NCBI GenBank assembly: GCA_035275405.1
Contig: DATEMU010000001.1
Coordinates: 282,493-346,492 of the forward strand
DNA from: Phycisphaerae bacterium
GTDB taxonomy: Bacteria > Planctomycetota > Phycisphaerae > UBA1845 > UTPLA1
DNA: 64,000 nt
Reading direction: 5' to 3'
This document shows positions 18,493-26,694 of this stretch, in pieces (positions within the stretch are counted from its first letter, which is position 1; the number at the start of each line of letters is the position of its first letter). The notes below the pieces were generated by a model. That model worked only from the letters and a program-made list of their open reading frames with translations, did not search any database and was not told the origin of the DNA. A program made the translations under genes and the position numbers.

Positions 18493-19827
18493 TTACTTGA
18501 AGCGCGGGTGACTACCTAGGACTAATGCGAGCTTCTCAGCCCCGTCGCCGGCGAGTTCGTAGGCCACGCGGAGGGCGGGCTTGTTGAGTTTGAGGAGGCG
18601 GGCGAGGTCGATCGGTGTGCCGACGAGGACGAGGTCGCAGGGGGCGGCGTTGATGGTCGCTTCGAGATCGTTCATCTGCTCGCGACCGTAACCCATCGCG
18701 GGCAGGATGTCGGTCAGGTGCGGGTATTTGGCGAAGACGGCTTTGATTGAGCCAGCGGCGTAGGGGCGGGGGTCGATGATCGCCGCAGCGCCGAATTGCT
18801 CGGCCGCGACGTGGGCGGCGCCGTAGCGCATTTCGCCGTGGGTGAGCGTCGGGCCATCCTCGACGACGAGGACCCGCTTGCCTCGGATTTGCTCGTGGCC
18901 ATCACAGATTATCGCTGAGTCGGCGCGGATGACGCGGGCCTTGGGGTTCAGCCGTTTGGCGTTGGCCTCAACGGTGCCGATGTCCTCCGGTTTCGCCGTG
19001 TTGACCTTGTTGATGACAATGACATCCGCCATGCGTAAGTTCGTCTCGCCGGGGTAGTAGCGCGTCTCGTGACCCGGTCGGTGGGGGTCAGCGACGACAA
19101 TGTGCAGGTCGGGCTTGAAGAAGGGCGTGTCGTTGTTGCCGCCGTCCCAGACGACGACGTCGGCCTCTTTCTCGGCGGCGCGGAGGATCTGTTCATAGTC
19201 GATTCCGGCGAAGAGGAGATTGCCCGCCCGAATGTGCAACTCGTACTCCTCGCGCTCCTCAATGGTGCACTCGTAGCGATCCATGTCTTCGAGCGTCGCG
19301 AAGCGCTGGCAGATTTGCCTGGTCAGATCGCCGTAGGGCATGGGGTGGCGGCAGACCGCAATTTTTTTGCCCATCCCGCGCAGGGTCTTGGCGACATGGC
19401 GGGTGGTCTGGCTCTTTCCGGAGCCGGTGCGGACGGCGCAGATCGCCACAACGGGCTTGGTGGAGGGCAGCATCGTCTTGGCCGTGCCGATCATGCCGAA
19501 ATTCGCCCCGGCGGCGTTAACCCGCGCGCCCATGTGCATGACGTATTCGTGCGTCACGTCGGAGTAGGAAAAGACGGCGAGGTTGATGCCGTACTGCCGG
19601 ATGAGCGATTCGACTTGCTCCTCCGGATAAATGGGGATGCCCTGCGGGTAGCGCGGCCCGGCGAGGTGCGGCGGATAGACGCGGCCTTCGATATTGGGGA
19701 TCTGCGTCGCGGTAAAGGCGACCACCTGGTACCGCGGGTCGTTGCGATAGCAGCAGTTGAAATTGTGAAAGTCCCGGCCGGCGGCGCCGAGGATGAGGAC
19801 GGAAACGGGCTTGACGTTGTCAGCCAT
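18493..19827 (-). CDS. P-loop protein of the cyclic 2,3-diphosphoglycerate synthetase/COG2403 type
   Basis: 444 residues from ATG 19827 with GGGAG upstream. Residues 1-125 form a Rossmann-like domain (SVLILGAAGRDFHNFN, YQVVAFTATQIPNIEGRVYP). A P-loop NTPase part follows: VAICAVRTGSGKSQTTRHVA (Walker A), DVVVWDGGNNDTPF (Walker B region) and MADVIVINKVNTA with NKxN similar to an NKxD base-recognition motif. This is the architecture called 'predicted GTPase' or cyclic 2,3-diphosphoglycerate synthetase-like. Non-archaeal members have no proven activity. Its place next to argF suggests a link to carbamoyl-phosphate or arginine metabolism; that is inference. Confidence 0.75.
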   Translation of the reverse strand: MADNVKPVSVLILGAAGRDFHNFNCCYRNDPRYQVVAFTATQIPNIEGRVYPPHLAGPRYPQGIPIYPEEQVESLIRQYGINLAVFSYSDVTHEYVMHMGARVNAAGANFGMIGTAKTMLPSTKPVVAICAVRTGSGKSQTTRHVAKTLRGMGKKIAVCRHPMPYGDLTRQICQRFATLEDMDRYECTIEEREEYELHIRAGNLLFAGIDYEQILRAAEKEADVVVWDGGNNDTPFFKPDLHIVVADPHRPGHETRYYPGETNLRMADVIVINKVNTAKPEDIGTVEANAKRLNPKARVIRADSAIICDGHEQIRGKRVLVVEDGPTLTHGEMRYGAAHVAAEQFGAAAIIDPRPYAAGSIKAVFAKYPHLTDILPAMGYGREQMNDLEATINAAPCDLVLVGTPIDLARLLKLNKPALRVAYELAGDGAEKLALVLGSHPRFK

Positions 19828-20070
19828 GTCACAACTCCCGCGGCGAATCAACTCATGGCGAGATAAACATGAAGATACCAACCTTCGAGTGATGGATCAA
19901 GATCGCAATCGATGTCGTTGCATTCGCGACCGTCCTTTTTTGGCGTGATCCGCACGCCGATGCGCAAATACTGGCGGAACAGAGGCGCCCCGACTATCAT
20001 TCCTGTCCCCCTGTCGGCCATGGATGGCTGCGCGCCGCGCACCCCCCGACGAAATCACCCGGGAGAGATC

Positions 20071-21024
20071 ATGCTTACACGGAGATGGTATTGTCGCATC
20101 GGGATCACTGTCCTCCTCGGCGCGCTGACCGGTTGCCATGCGCCGGCTTCCAAACTCAGTGAAGCAGACCTTGGCGAGCCGTCAAAGGTTAAATCCGCCG
20201 CTCCGTCTTATTGGGAGCACGAACCGAAAGGGCCCGTCACGTCGGGGTATCGCAAGGTGGCTCTCGTCGAGTTTGCCATCGAGTACGTCACGGAGAAACT
20301 CGAATCGCTGGCCGACAATCAGCCAGGCGTCGTGATTCACGAGTTCATCCCCATCGGGCTGGCGACGTCGATGGCGGGGGCCGGGCGGATTCGCATACAG
20401 CTCGACGAGGCGATGCGGAAGGAGTTCCCCGACGAGTTGCATCGCTTTTTTGTGGACCGGCTGGAGGCCGAGGGAATGACGCTCGTTCCCCGCGAAGCAA
20501 TTCGGGCGTCAAAGGCCTTTAAGAGTCTGCGGCTTGAGAAACCCGGTTACCGGGACCTCGGGCACGCGTTCAACGTTGCGGGGACGGATGTCGGAGTCCC
20601 GCGCCTTCTGGTGGTTGAGCCCGCCACAGGGTTTGACGTGATCGTCGGCACGAACGACTTTCGAACCGTGGAACAGGTCGAGCAGGACCTCATCAAGGAA
20701 GTTGGCGCGGATGTTGCGTTGCGGGTGCGCTTTCGGTTGAGCGTGTACCGGCAGTTCGCCTCGATGGAAAAATGGTCGATCCTGCGGGTGACAAAGGGCG
20801 ACACGTTCGGATACCACTTTGCCGAGCGGTCGTTGGTGTCCGATGAGACCGTTGTAGGGAAAGAACAATTCCTGCCGGTGGCGGGAATCATCAAACAGAT
20901 CGACACTGATCAGTATCGTCTGGCCATCAAAAAACTATACCCGCCGTTTCTGAACATGGCGGTGCACACGCTGGTGGAACAATCGACCATTGCAGAAGCC
21001 GCGCCGATTGAAGACGCGTCTTAA
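20071..21024 (+). CDS. Lipoprotein of unknown function
   Basis: 317 residues from ATG 20071 (GGGAGAG upstream). The signal ends in LGALTGC, a lipobox, so the protein is probably membrane-anchored by lipid. The mature part has mixed α/β character (YRKVALVEFAIEYVTEKLES, VPRLLVVEPATGFDVIVGTN, ADVALRVRFRLSVYRQFASM) and ends with an Ala-rich helix. The pattern resembles proteins that read stress or envelope state, but no domain was recognised. It lies between two minus-strand arginine-related genes on the opposite strand. Confidence 0.7.
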   Translation: MLTRRWYCRIGITVLLGALTGCHAPASKLSEADLGEPSKVKSAAPSYWEHEPKGPVTSGYRKVALVEFAIEYVTEKLESLADNQPGVVIHEFIPIGLATSMAGAGRIRIQLDEAMRKEFPDELHRFFVDRLEAEGMTLVPREAIRASKAFKSLRLEKPGYRDLGHAFNVAGTDVGVPRLLVVEPATGFDVIVGTNDFRTVEQVEQDLIKEVGADVALRVRFRLSVYRQFASMEKWSILRVTKGDTFGYHFAERSLVSDETVVGKEQFLPVAGIIKQIDTDQYRLAIKKLYPPFLNMAVHTLVEQSTIAEAAPIEDAS

Positions 21025-21046
21025 GAGACGGCCTTCATCGCCAGGC

Positions 21047-22291
21047 CTATTTCACCGGTTCCGCCTCGGCGAGGATCGGCCCGATCCGGTCCATTGCCCA
21101 GTCGATCTCGTCTTTCTTGATGATCAGCGGCGGGGCGAAGCGAATCACGTCTTCGTGGGCGTCCTTGCAGAGGATGCCCTCGGCCATGAACTTCTCGCAG
21201 AAGCCGCGGGCGTTGCCGTATTCGGGCTTGATTTGCACGCCGATCAAGAGACCGCGGCCGCGGATTTCCTTGACGGCGGGGGATTTGACGGCCTTGAGCT
21301 TGTCGCGGAAGTACGCGCCCTGCTCGCGGGCCGCCTGCTCCAGGCCCTCGTTCGCAATCATTTCGATCGCCACACGGGCGACGGCGCAGGCCAGCGGATT
21401 GCCGCCGAAGGTGGAGCCGTGGTCGCCGGGCTTGAAGACGCTCATGATCTCGCGCGACGTGACGATCGCTGAGATGGGGACGATCCCGCCACCCAGGGCC
21501 TTGCCGAGGCACATCATGTCCGGTCGGGCCGCGTCGCCCTCGTGCTGCCAGGCAAAGCGGTCGCCCGTGCGGCAGAGACCGGTCTGGATCTCGTCGGCGA
21601 TGAAAAGGATGTTGTGCTTAGTGCAGATCTCGCGGACTTTCCTCAGGTACCCCTCGGGCGGGACGAGGATACCGCTCTCAGCCTGGATAGGCTCGACGAG
21701 GAATGCGGCCGTGTTCTTGGTGATGGCCTTCTCGAGTGCGGCGGGATCGCCGAAGTTTACCAGCGGGAAGCCGGGCGTGAAGGGGCCAAATCCGTCGCGA
21801 TACTGCGCGTCGGTGCTAAAGCTGACGACGGTGACGGTGCGGCCGTGGAAGTTGCCCTTGGCGCAGATGATCTCGGCCTTGTCCTTTTCGATGCCCTTGA
21901 CCTTGTAGCCCCACTTGCGGGCGGTCTTGATGGCCGTCTCGACGGCCTCCGCGCCGCTGTTCATCGGCAGCACGCATTCGTAGCCGGACATCTCGCAGAG
22001 TTCCTTGCAGAAGGGGCCGAGCTGATCATTGTGAAAGGCGCGGCTCGTGAGCGTCACCTTGGAAAGCTGCTTGGTCGCCGCCGCGATCAGCCGCTCGTGA
22101 GAGTAGCCGAAGTTCAGGGCGGAGTAGGCCGAGAGCATGTCCAGGTAGCGGTTGTCGTCGACGTCCGTCACCCAGCAGCCCTCGCCGGATTCGATGATGA
22201 CCGGGAGCGGGTGGTAGTTGTGCGCCCCGTACTCGTCGGCGATGCGGAGATGTTCGGAGGTTTTGGAGTCCTTGGCGACGGCGGTGATCAT
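21047..22291 (-). CDS. rocD: Ornithine aminotransferase
   Basis: 414 residues from ATG 22291 (AGGGGAC upstream). PLP-dependent class III aminotransferase converting ornithine and 2-oxoglutarate to glutamate semialdehyde and glutamate. Motifs: YGAHNYHPLPVIIESGEG at the start, NSGAEAVETAIKTARKWGY, KGNFHGRTVTVVSFS, FIADEIQTGLCRTG, LGKALGGG (PLP lysine) and GSTFGGNPLACAVA. The opening 'YGAHNYHPLPV' is typical of ornithine rather than acetylornithine transaminases. Together with argF this controls ornithine flux between arginine and proline/glutamate. Confidence 0.93.
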   Translation of the reverse strand: MITAVAKDSKTSEHLRIADEYGAHNYHPLPVIIESGEGCWVTDVDDNRYLDMLSAYSALNFGYSHERLIAAATKQLSKVTLTSRAFHNDQLGPFCKELCEMSGYECVLPMNSGAEAVETAIKTARKWGYKVKGIEKDKAEIICAKGNFHGRTVTVVSFSTDAQYRDGFGPFTPGFPLVNFGDPAALEKAITKNTAAFLVEPIQAESGILVPPEGYLRKVREICTKHNILFIADEIQTGLCRTGDRFAWQHEGDAARPDMMCLGKALGGGIVPISAIVTSREIMSVFKPGDHGSTFGGNPLACAVARVAIEMIANEGLEQAAREQGAYFRDKLKAVKSPAVKEIRGRGLLIGVQIKPEYGNARGFCEKFMAEGILCKDAHEDVIRFAPPLIIKKDEIDWAMDRIGPILAEAEPVK

Positions 22292-22403
22292 GGTTTGTCC
22301 CCTGAGTTGGCGTCCCTGCGATTCGACCGGCAAAGGGGGCCGGTTCGGCGGGGATGATAGCGGGTAGGCGGGGCGGGTCAACAATACGCGCGTGAAAGGC
22401 AGC

Positions 22404-22431
22404 TTGTCGGGCCCGACAACGGGGATAAAAT
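22404..22431 (+). promoter_or_regulatory. tRNA-Arg promoter overlapped by a perfect palindrome
   Basis: TTGTCG (22404-22409), 16-base spacer and TAAAAT (22426-22431), placing the start about 20 bases before the tRNA. A perfect 16-bp palindrome, TTGTCGGGCCCGACAA (22404-22419), covers the -35 box, so a dimeric regulator could block it. It also lies 113 bases upstream of rocD on the other strand. Confidence 0.5.
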
Positions 22432-22459
22432 GGCAGCGGCTCGCCATGGCGGGCGAAAA

Positions 22460-22532
22460 GTCCCCGTAGCTCAATTGGATAGAGTGTCGGCCTCCGAAGC
22501 CGAAGGTTACAGGTTCGACTCCTGTCGGGGAC
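22460..22532 (+). tRNA. tRNA-Arg (anticodon CCG)
   Basis: 73 bases. Acceptor stem GTCCCCG/CGGGGAC pairs perfectly. The D arm is TAGCTCAATTGGATAGAGT, the anticodon stem is TCGGC/GCCGA around loop CTCCGAA (anticodon CCG, reads CGG), and the T arm is ACAGG TTCGACT CCTGT. CCA is not encoded. A shortened, decayed copy lies 2.6 kb downstream at 25070. Confidence 0.95.
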
Positions 22533-22581
22533 GTATCAAGTACGTTTGGAATTGACTTGCCGAGCCCCCTCGGCCAATTGC

Positions 22582-23529
22582 ATGCTGTTACAGAACCAAG
22601 GCTTGCTGCCTCGTCATCTGACGCCCCTTGTTCTCGTCTGCCTTATGTTTGGTTGTGCCCAACCCACGACTCGAGGCGGTGACAGCGCGATCGAGACCAA
22701 GAGGCAGCTTTACAGCGACGCAATGGGCTCGCTCAGGAGGATGCGCGTAAGTGTTGATTTCAAAGGAGAGCGGCTTGAGAGCGCCTTTGACCTGATTCAA
22801 GAGAAATCGGAATACCCGCTCCACATCAACTGGGAAGCCCTCGAGGCAGCCAGTATCGAACCGGATCAGCCGGTCACATTGAAACTGGAGGACGTCGATT
22901 TGGCAACCCTCCTCGAAGAGCTTCTGGTGGCGGCCGGAGCAGAAAACGAGACTGTGCTAGGTTACGAGGTGGTCTCTCAGATTCTTGTGTCGACCACAGA
23001 AACCCTGCCTGATCGGCCTGACGGAATCTGGACAACTCCCCATAATGACGAGCGGGTAAGAGAAGGCCTCATATACAAAGTCTCACTGAGACACGATCCG
23101 ACATCGCCCACTGGTCTATACGTGCCAGCGGATCTTGAAGAATGCTTTACGGAGTTGAAACGGATGCTGACTCCGGAACTGGTCGCTGAGATGAAGGCTG
23201 ATCCGGATGAAAAACTTATTGTTCATCACTTCGGTCTCGGCCTCTGGATCAGGAATAACTGGGGGCTTTGGGGAAACTCGCGGCTCGCCAAATACTTCGA
23301 GAGTCACGGAGTCCATCACCCGGACGATATGTCAGGGATCATCCTGACGTCCTTTTGGCGGCGGTTGAACAACCAGCCTCTCAGATTCGAGGAACAGATC
23401 GAATTCTATCAAACGTATTGGAAGAAACAGAGGGAAATAGCAGCGACGCAGAAGGACGACCAAGCCGAGGGCGAAGAGGAAGGCGACGAGAGAATAGAAG
23501 ACGATGGTGAAGCCGAGGACGATGAGTAG
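22582..23529 (+). CDS. Lipoprotein with STN-like domain and DUF6794-like C-terminus
   Basis: 315 residues from ATG 22582. A lipobox (LVCLMFGC) follows the first helix. Residues about 55-125 (MRVSVDFKGERLESAFDLIQ, ALEAASIEPDQPVTLKLEDV) look like the STN/secretin N-terminal fold often found in planctomycete envelope proteins. Residues about 185-275 (DLEECFTELKRML, HHFGLGLWIRNNWGLW, HHPDDMSGIILTSFWRRLN) strongly recall DUF6794. The tail is very acidic. The start lies only 49 bases after the tRNA gene, and codon use is less GC-rich than in neighbours, consistent with recent arrival. Confidence 0.65.
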   Translation: MLLQNQGLLPRHLTPLVLVCLMFGCAQPTTRGGDSAIETKRQLYSDAMGSLRRMRVSVDFKGERLESAFDLIQEKSEYPLHINWEALEAASIEPDQPVTLKLEDVDLATLLEELLVAAGAENETVLGYEVVSQILVSTTETLPDRPDGIWTTPHNDERVREGLIYKVSLRHDPTSPTGLYVPADLEECFTELKRMLTPELVAEMKADPDEKLIVHHFGLGLWIRNNWGLWGNSRLAKYFESHGVHHPDDMSGIILTSFWRRLNNQPLRFEEQIEFYQTYWKKQREIAATQKDDQAEGEEEGDERIEDDGEAEDDE

Positions 23530-23577
23530 CGCGAACTTCTGCGAGAATCAGCTCGTCCGCGCTTGTGGTGCCCTCGC

Positions 23578-24945
23578 CTACATTGCGGGACGGTTCGTTG
23601 CCCGCGGGGCAGCGCGCTGAATTACCGGTCGTTTCTTCGGCTCCGGAGGCGGCAGGCCCTTTTCAATCACCTTCTCAATGGCGGCGCAGAAGATGTCCAG
23701 CTCCTGCGTCGTCGTGTAGACGTTCGGCGTCACCCGGATCCCCTGGAAATCCTCATGCATGATCGGCGTCACCATGATCTTGTGCTTGTGCCATAGATGC
23801 TCGCCGAGATTGACCGAATCCGCGCCCTCGATCATGAACACCCCGATCGCGCAGGAATGCGCCGGGTCCAGGTTCGTATGGATCTTGACCTTGTGATGCT
23901 TACTTAATCGCCGGGCCCAGTAGTCTCGCAGCCAACGCAGCCGCGCCTCCTTCCGCGCCGGGCCGATCCCCTCATAGAACGTGAGCGCCTCGGCGATCGC
24001 CAGCCGCGGCGCCGCCGGGTGCGTCCCGATCTCCTCGAACTTGCGGATATCCCCATCTTTCTCAGGTAGCGCCGCCTGGAGCGGCCAGAGGCTGCGAATC
24101 AGGTCCTTCTTCACGAACAATAAACCCGTCCCGATCGGCGCCGTCAGCCACTTGTGCAGGCTCACGCCGTAGATGTCGCAATCCAGGTCGGTGTACTGAA
24201 AGGCGAACTGGGCGAAGGCGTGGGCGCCGTCGACGATCGTGCGGATGCCGCGCGACCGGGCGATGCGGCAGATGTCCCGCACTGGCAGGATCTCGCCCGT
24301 GATGTTCACGATGTGACACATTAGCAGGACCTTCGTCTTCGGCGTCATGTTCTGCTCAAAGAGCTTCACCACTTCGTCGTTGGACCGGATCGGCACGGGC
24401 AGCTTGATCTGCCTCATCACGATCCCTTCGCGCCGCTCGCGCTGCTGGATGGTGGCGATCATCCGCGGGTAATCCTGCGTGGTGGTCAGGATTTCGTCGC
24501 CCGGCTTCAGGTCGATCCCATTGAGCGCGATCTGCAGGCTCTCGCTGGCGTTTCGCGTGATGGCCATCTCCTCCGCATCGCACCCGAACGCCCGGGCCAG
24601 CCGCACGCGAACCAACTCCACTTGCGGGTCCTGATGGTCCCACATCCAGCGCGCAGGGGCATGGTTGGCCCAGTCGAGCTGCCGCTTGTAGGCCTCGTGC
24701 ACCACGCGCGGCGACGGGCATACCCCACCGTTGTTGAGGTTGATGATCGAGCGGTCGATGTCGAAGGCCTGCTGGACGTTGAACCAGAAATCCTCCGCCC
24801 CCGCAGCCGCCTGCGGTCTCTGGTTCAGCGGCGCAGACTCCTGCGCCCGGGCGACATGCTCCGCCCAGTCATCTCTCAGCCATGCATACGCAAAGAGACC
24901 GGTCCCCGCGACAGTGCGAAGGAAACCGCGACGATTTTTTTCCAT
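23578..24945 (-). CDS. Tat-exported class V aminotransferase-like PLP enzyme
   Basis: 455 residues. The N-terminus KNRRGFLRTVAG is a twin-arginine signal (RRGFLR), so the folded enzyme is probably exported. The rest is a class V fold: INLNNGGVCPSPRVVHE, ITRNASESLQIALNGIDL, TIVDGAHAFAQFAF (aspartate that contacts PLP) and YGVSLHKWLTAPIGTGLLF with the PLP lysine. This matches isopenicillin-N-epimerase-like or cysteine-desulfurase-like proteins. The C-terminus is basic and proline-rich. Substrate unknown; it may act on amino acids or sulfur compounds outside the cytoplasm. Confidence 0.82.
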   Translation of the reverse strand: MEKNRRGFLRTVAGTGLFAYAWLRDDWAEHVARAQESAPLNQRPQAAAGAEDFWFNVQQAFDIDRSIINLNNGGVCPSPRVVHEAYKRQLDWANHAPARWMWDHQDPQVELVRVRLARAFGCDAEEMAITRNASESLQIALNGIDLKPGDEILTTTQDYPRMIATIQQRERREGIVMRQIKLPVPIRSNDEVVKLFEQNMTPKTKVLLMCHIVNITGEILPVRDICRIARSRGIRTIVDGAHAFAQFAFQYTDLDCDIYGVSLHKWLTAPIGTGLLFVKKDLIRSLWPLQAALPEKDGDIRKFEEIGTHPAAPRLAIAEALTFYEGIGPARKEARLRWLRDYWARRLSKHHKVKIHTNLDPAHSCAIGVFMIEGADSVNLGEHLWHKHKIMVTPIMHEDFQGIRVTPNVYTTTQELDIFCAAIEKVIEKGLPPPEPKKRPVIQRAAPRATNRPAM

Positions 24946-25069
24946 CGATAGGCTCCAGGACCCCTATTCCGCGATTGTATCGTGCTGAGAGAGTTCGCAA
25001 GATCAAATTCGCCTTTTTCCGGGGCTTGCGGGAACGTGCAGGATGAATAAAATCGAAGCAATAGACACA

Positions 25070-25116
25070 GTCCTAGCTCAAGTAGACAGGTTACAGGCTC
25101 AAATCCTGTCGGGGAC
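25070..25116 (+). pseudogene. Decayed tRNA-Arg copy
   Basis: 47 bases aligning to tRNA-Arg(CCG) at 22460. GTCC and TAGCTCAA match the 5' part, the whole anticodon arm and most of the D arm are missing, and AGGTTACAGG…AATCCTGTCGGGGAC matches the T arm and 3' acceptor, with GTTC changed to GCTC. It cannot fold as a tRNA. It may be a tandem-duplication remnant or an old integration scar. Confidence 0.7.
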
Positions 25117-25160
25117 GTGTTGGGCGAGTGCTCTCAATATCAAGGTTTGAGGGGTATTTC

Positions 25161-26600
25161 ATGAACACCAAGATACTTTTGCGCAGCGTGCTGGCGTTGG
25201 CCGTCGTCACGGGACTGGGTGCAGCTCTCGTCGCTTTCGCCTGTGACGATAACCCAACCACGCAACCGGTCAGCAAGCGTTACGAGGAGCAGGCGAAGAA
25301 GATCATCGACGCCGCGCTCGCGGGCAACGACGCGTGGAAGAAGATGGAGGAGTTATGCGACGGGATCGGCCATCGGCTCAGCGGGTCAGAGGCGCTGGAT
25401 AAGGCCGTCGCCTGGGCCGTGGCGACGATGAAGGCCGACGGACAGGAAAATGTCCGCGCCGAGCCGGTCATGGTGCCCAAGTGGGTCCGCGGCGAGGAGT
25501 CGCTGACGATGGTCGAGCCGTATCGCTATCCACTGGTGATGTCCGGCCTGGGATTATCGGTAGGGACGCCCACCGACGGGCTCACCGCAGATGTGCTGGT
25601 TGTCGCAGATGAAAAAGAATTGGAAGCGGCGGGAGATAAGGCACGCGGACGGATAGTCTTGTTCAACAACCCCATGCAGACTTACGATCCGAACAAGGGC
25701 TCCGGTTACGGGACAGCGGTACGGTTCCGGCACAAGGGAGCGGTACTGGCCAGCGCGCAGGGGGCGACGGCGTGTCTCGTGCGGAGCGTGACGGCGCGGA
25801 GCCTGCGCTCGCCGCACACGGGAGCGATGTCGTACGCCGATGCGAAGGAAAAAATTCCCGCCGCGGCGATCTCGACCGAGGACGCGGAGATGATCTGCCG
25901 GCTCGCCGCGCGCGGGCAGGCGGTGAAAGTGACGCTGAAGATGGGGGCCCAGGACCACGGCATGGTCCCGTCGGCCAACGTTGTCGGCGAGCTGCGCGGC
26001 CGTGAGCACCCCGAAGAAATCGTGGTGATCGGCGGGCATATCGATTCATGGGATGCGGGACAGGGAGCCCACGACGATGGGGCCGGCTGTGTTATTGCGA
26101 TGGAGGCGATCAATGTCCTGCGGAAGCTCAATATGATCCCGCAGAGGACGATCCGCGTCGTGCTGTGGACGAACGAAGAAAATGGGCTGGCGGGCGGCAA
26201 GCAATACGCCAAGGACCACGAAGCCGAGCTGGCCAAGCACGTCGCGGCGATCGAGTCGGACTCCGGCGCGTTTCGCCCTGAAGGGTACTCCGTCGAATGC
26301 CTCGACGGCCGCCGACAGACGGTCGCGGCCGGGCAGCTCGTCGAATTGATGAAGTTGCTGTCGCCGCTGGGGCGGATGGATGTCAGCGTGGGGCATTCGG
26401 GGGCGGATATCAGCCCGATGAAACCCGGCGGCGTCGTGCTGATGGGCTTTGACGTCGAAGGGTCGAAGTACTTCGACTACCACCACACCCACGCGGATAC
26501 GCTGGACAAGGTTAATCCGCAGGACCTGTCGCAGTGCGTGGCGTCGATGGCGGTTACGGCGTATGTCATCGCGGAGATGCCGGAGCGACTGGGGGAATAA
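25161..26600 (+). CDS. Secreted M28-family zinc aminopeptidase/carboxypeptidase
   Basis: 479 residues from ATG 25161 (GAGGGG upstream). Signal peptide (RSVLALAVVTGLGAALVAFAC) with a possible lipobox. A PA-type segment lies around 140-230, then the di-zinc M28 core: VIGGHIDSWDAGQGAHDDGA (HxD and DD zinc ligands), WTNEENGLAGGKQYA (catalytic and zinc Glu), ESDSGAF, and GHSGADISP. The final YHHTHADTLDKV carries the last histidine. The layout resembles carboxypeptidase Q and bacterial aminopeptidases. It likely trims peptides in the periplasm or outside the cell. It converges with the deiminase-like gene. Confidence 0.88.
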   Translation: MNTKILLRSVLALAVVTGLGAALVAFACDDNPTTQPVSKRYEEQAKKIIDAALAGNDAWKKMEELCDGIGHRLSGSEALDKAVAWAVATMKADGQENVRAEPVMVPKWVRGEESLTMVEPYRYPLVMSGLGLSVGTPTDGLTADVLVVADEKELEAAGDKARGRIVLFNNPMQTYDPNKGSGYGTAVRFRHKGAVLASAQGATACLVRSVTARSLRSPHTGAMSYADAKEKIPAAAISTEDAEMICRLAARGQAVKVTLKMGAQDHGMVPSANVVGELRGREHPEEIVVIGGHIDSWDAGQGAHDDGAGCVIAMEAINVLRKLNMIPQRTIRVVLWTNEENGLAGGKQYAKDHEAELAKHVAAIESDSGAFRPEGYSVECLDGRRQTVAAGQLVELMKLLSPLGRMDVSVGHSGADISPMKPGGVVLMGFDVEGSKYFDYHHTHADTLDKVNPQDLSQCVASMAVTAYVIAEMPERLGE

Positions 26601-26618
26601 TTCGGATCGCGACAGAGA

Positions 26619-26658
26619 CACAGAGAAAATAAATAATTTCTTGTCGGCGTACTCTGTG
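26619..26658. repeat. Inverted repeat between convergent genes
   Basis: CACAGAG (26619-26625) is inverted as CTCTGTG (26652-26658). AT-rich sequence lies between the arms. It could serve as a weak bidirectional terminator, but there is no clear T-tract directly after either arm. Confidence 0.35.
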
Positions 26659-26694
26659 CCTCGGAGCCTCTGTGGTAAATTCTGATCGATCAGA

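Noticed and set aside
22533..25069. Whole interval as an integrated genomic island
   Set aside because: No integrase, recombinase or mobility gene is present and the second tRNA copy also keeps 5' tRNA sequence, which a simple attachment-site duplication would not explain. Kept only as a tRNA-copy observation.
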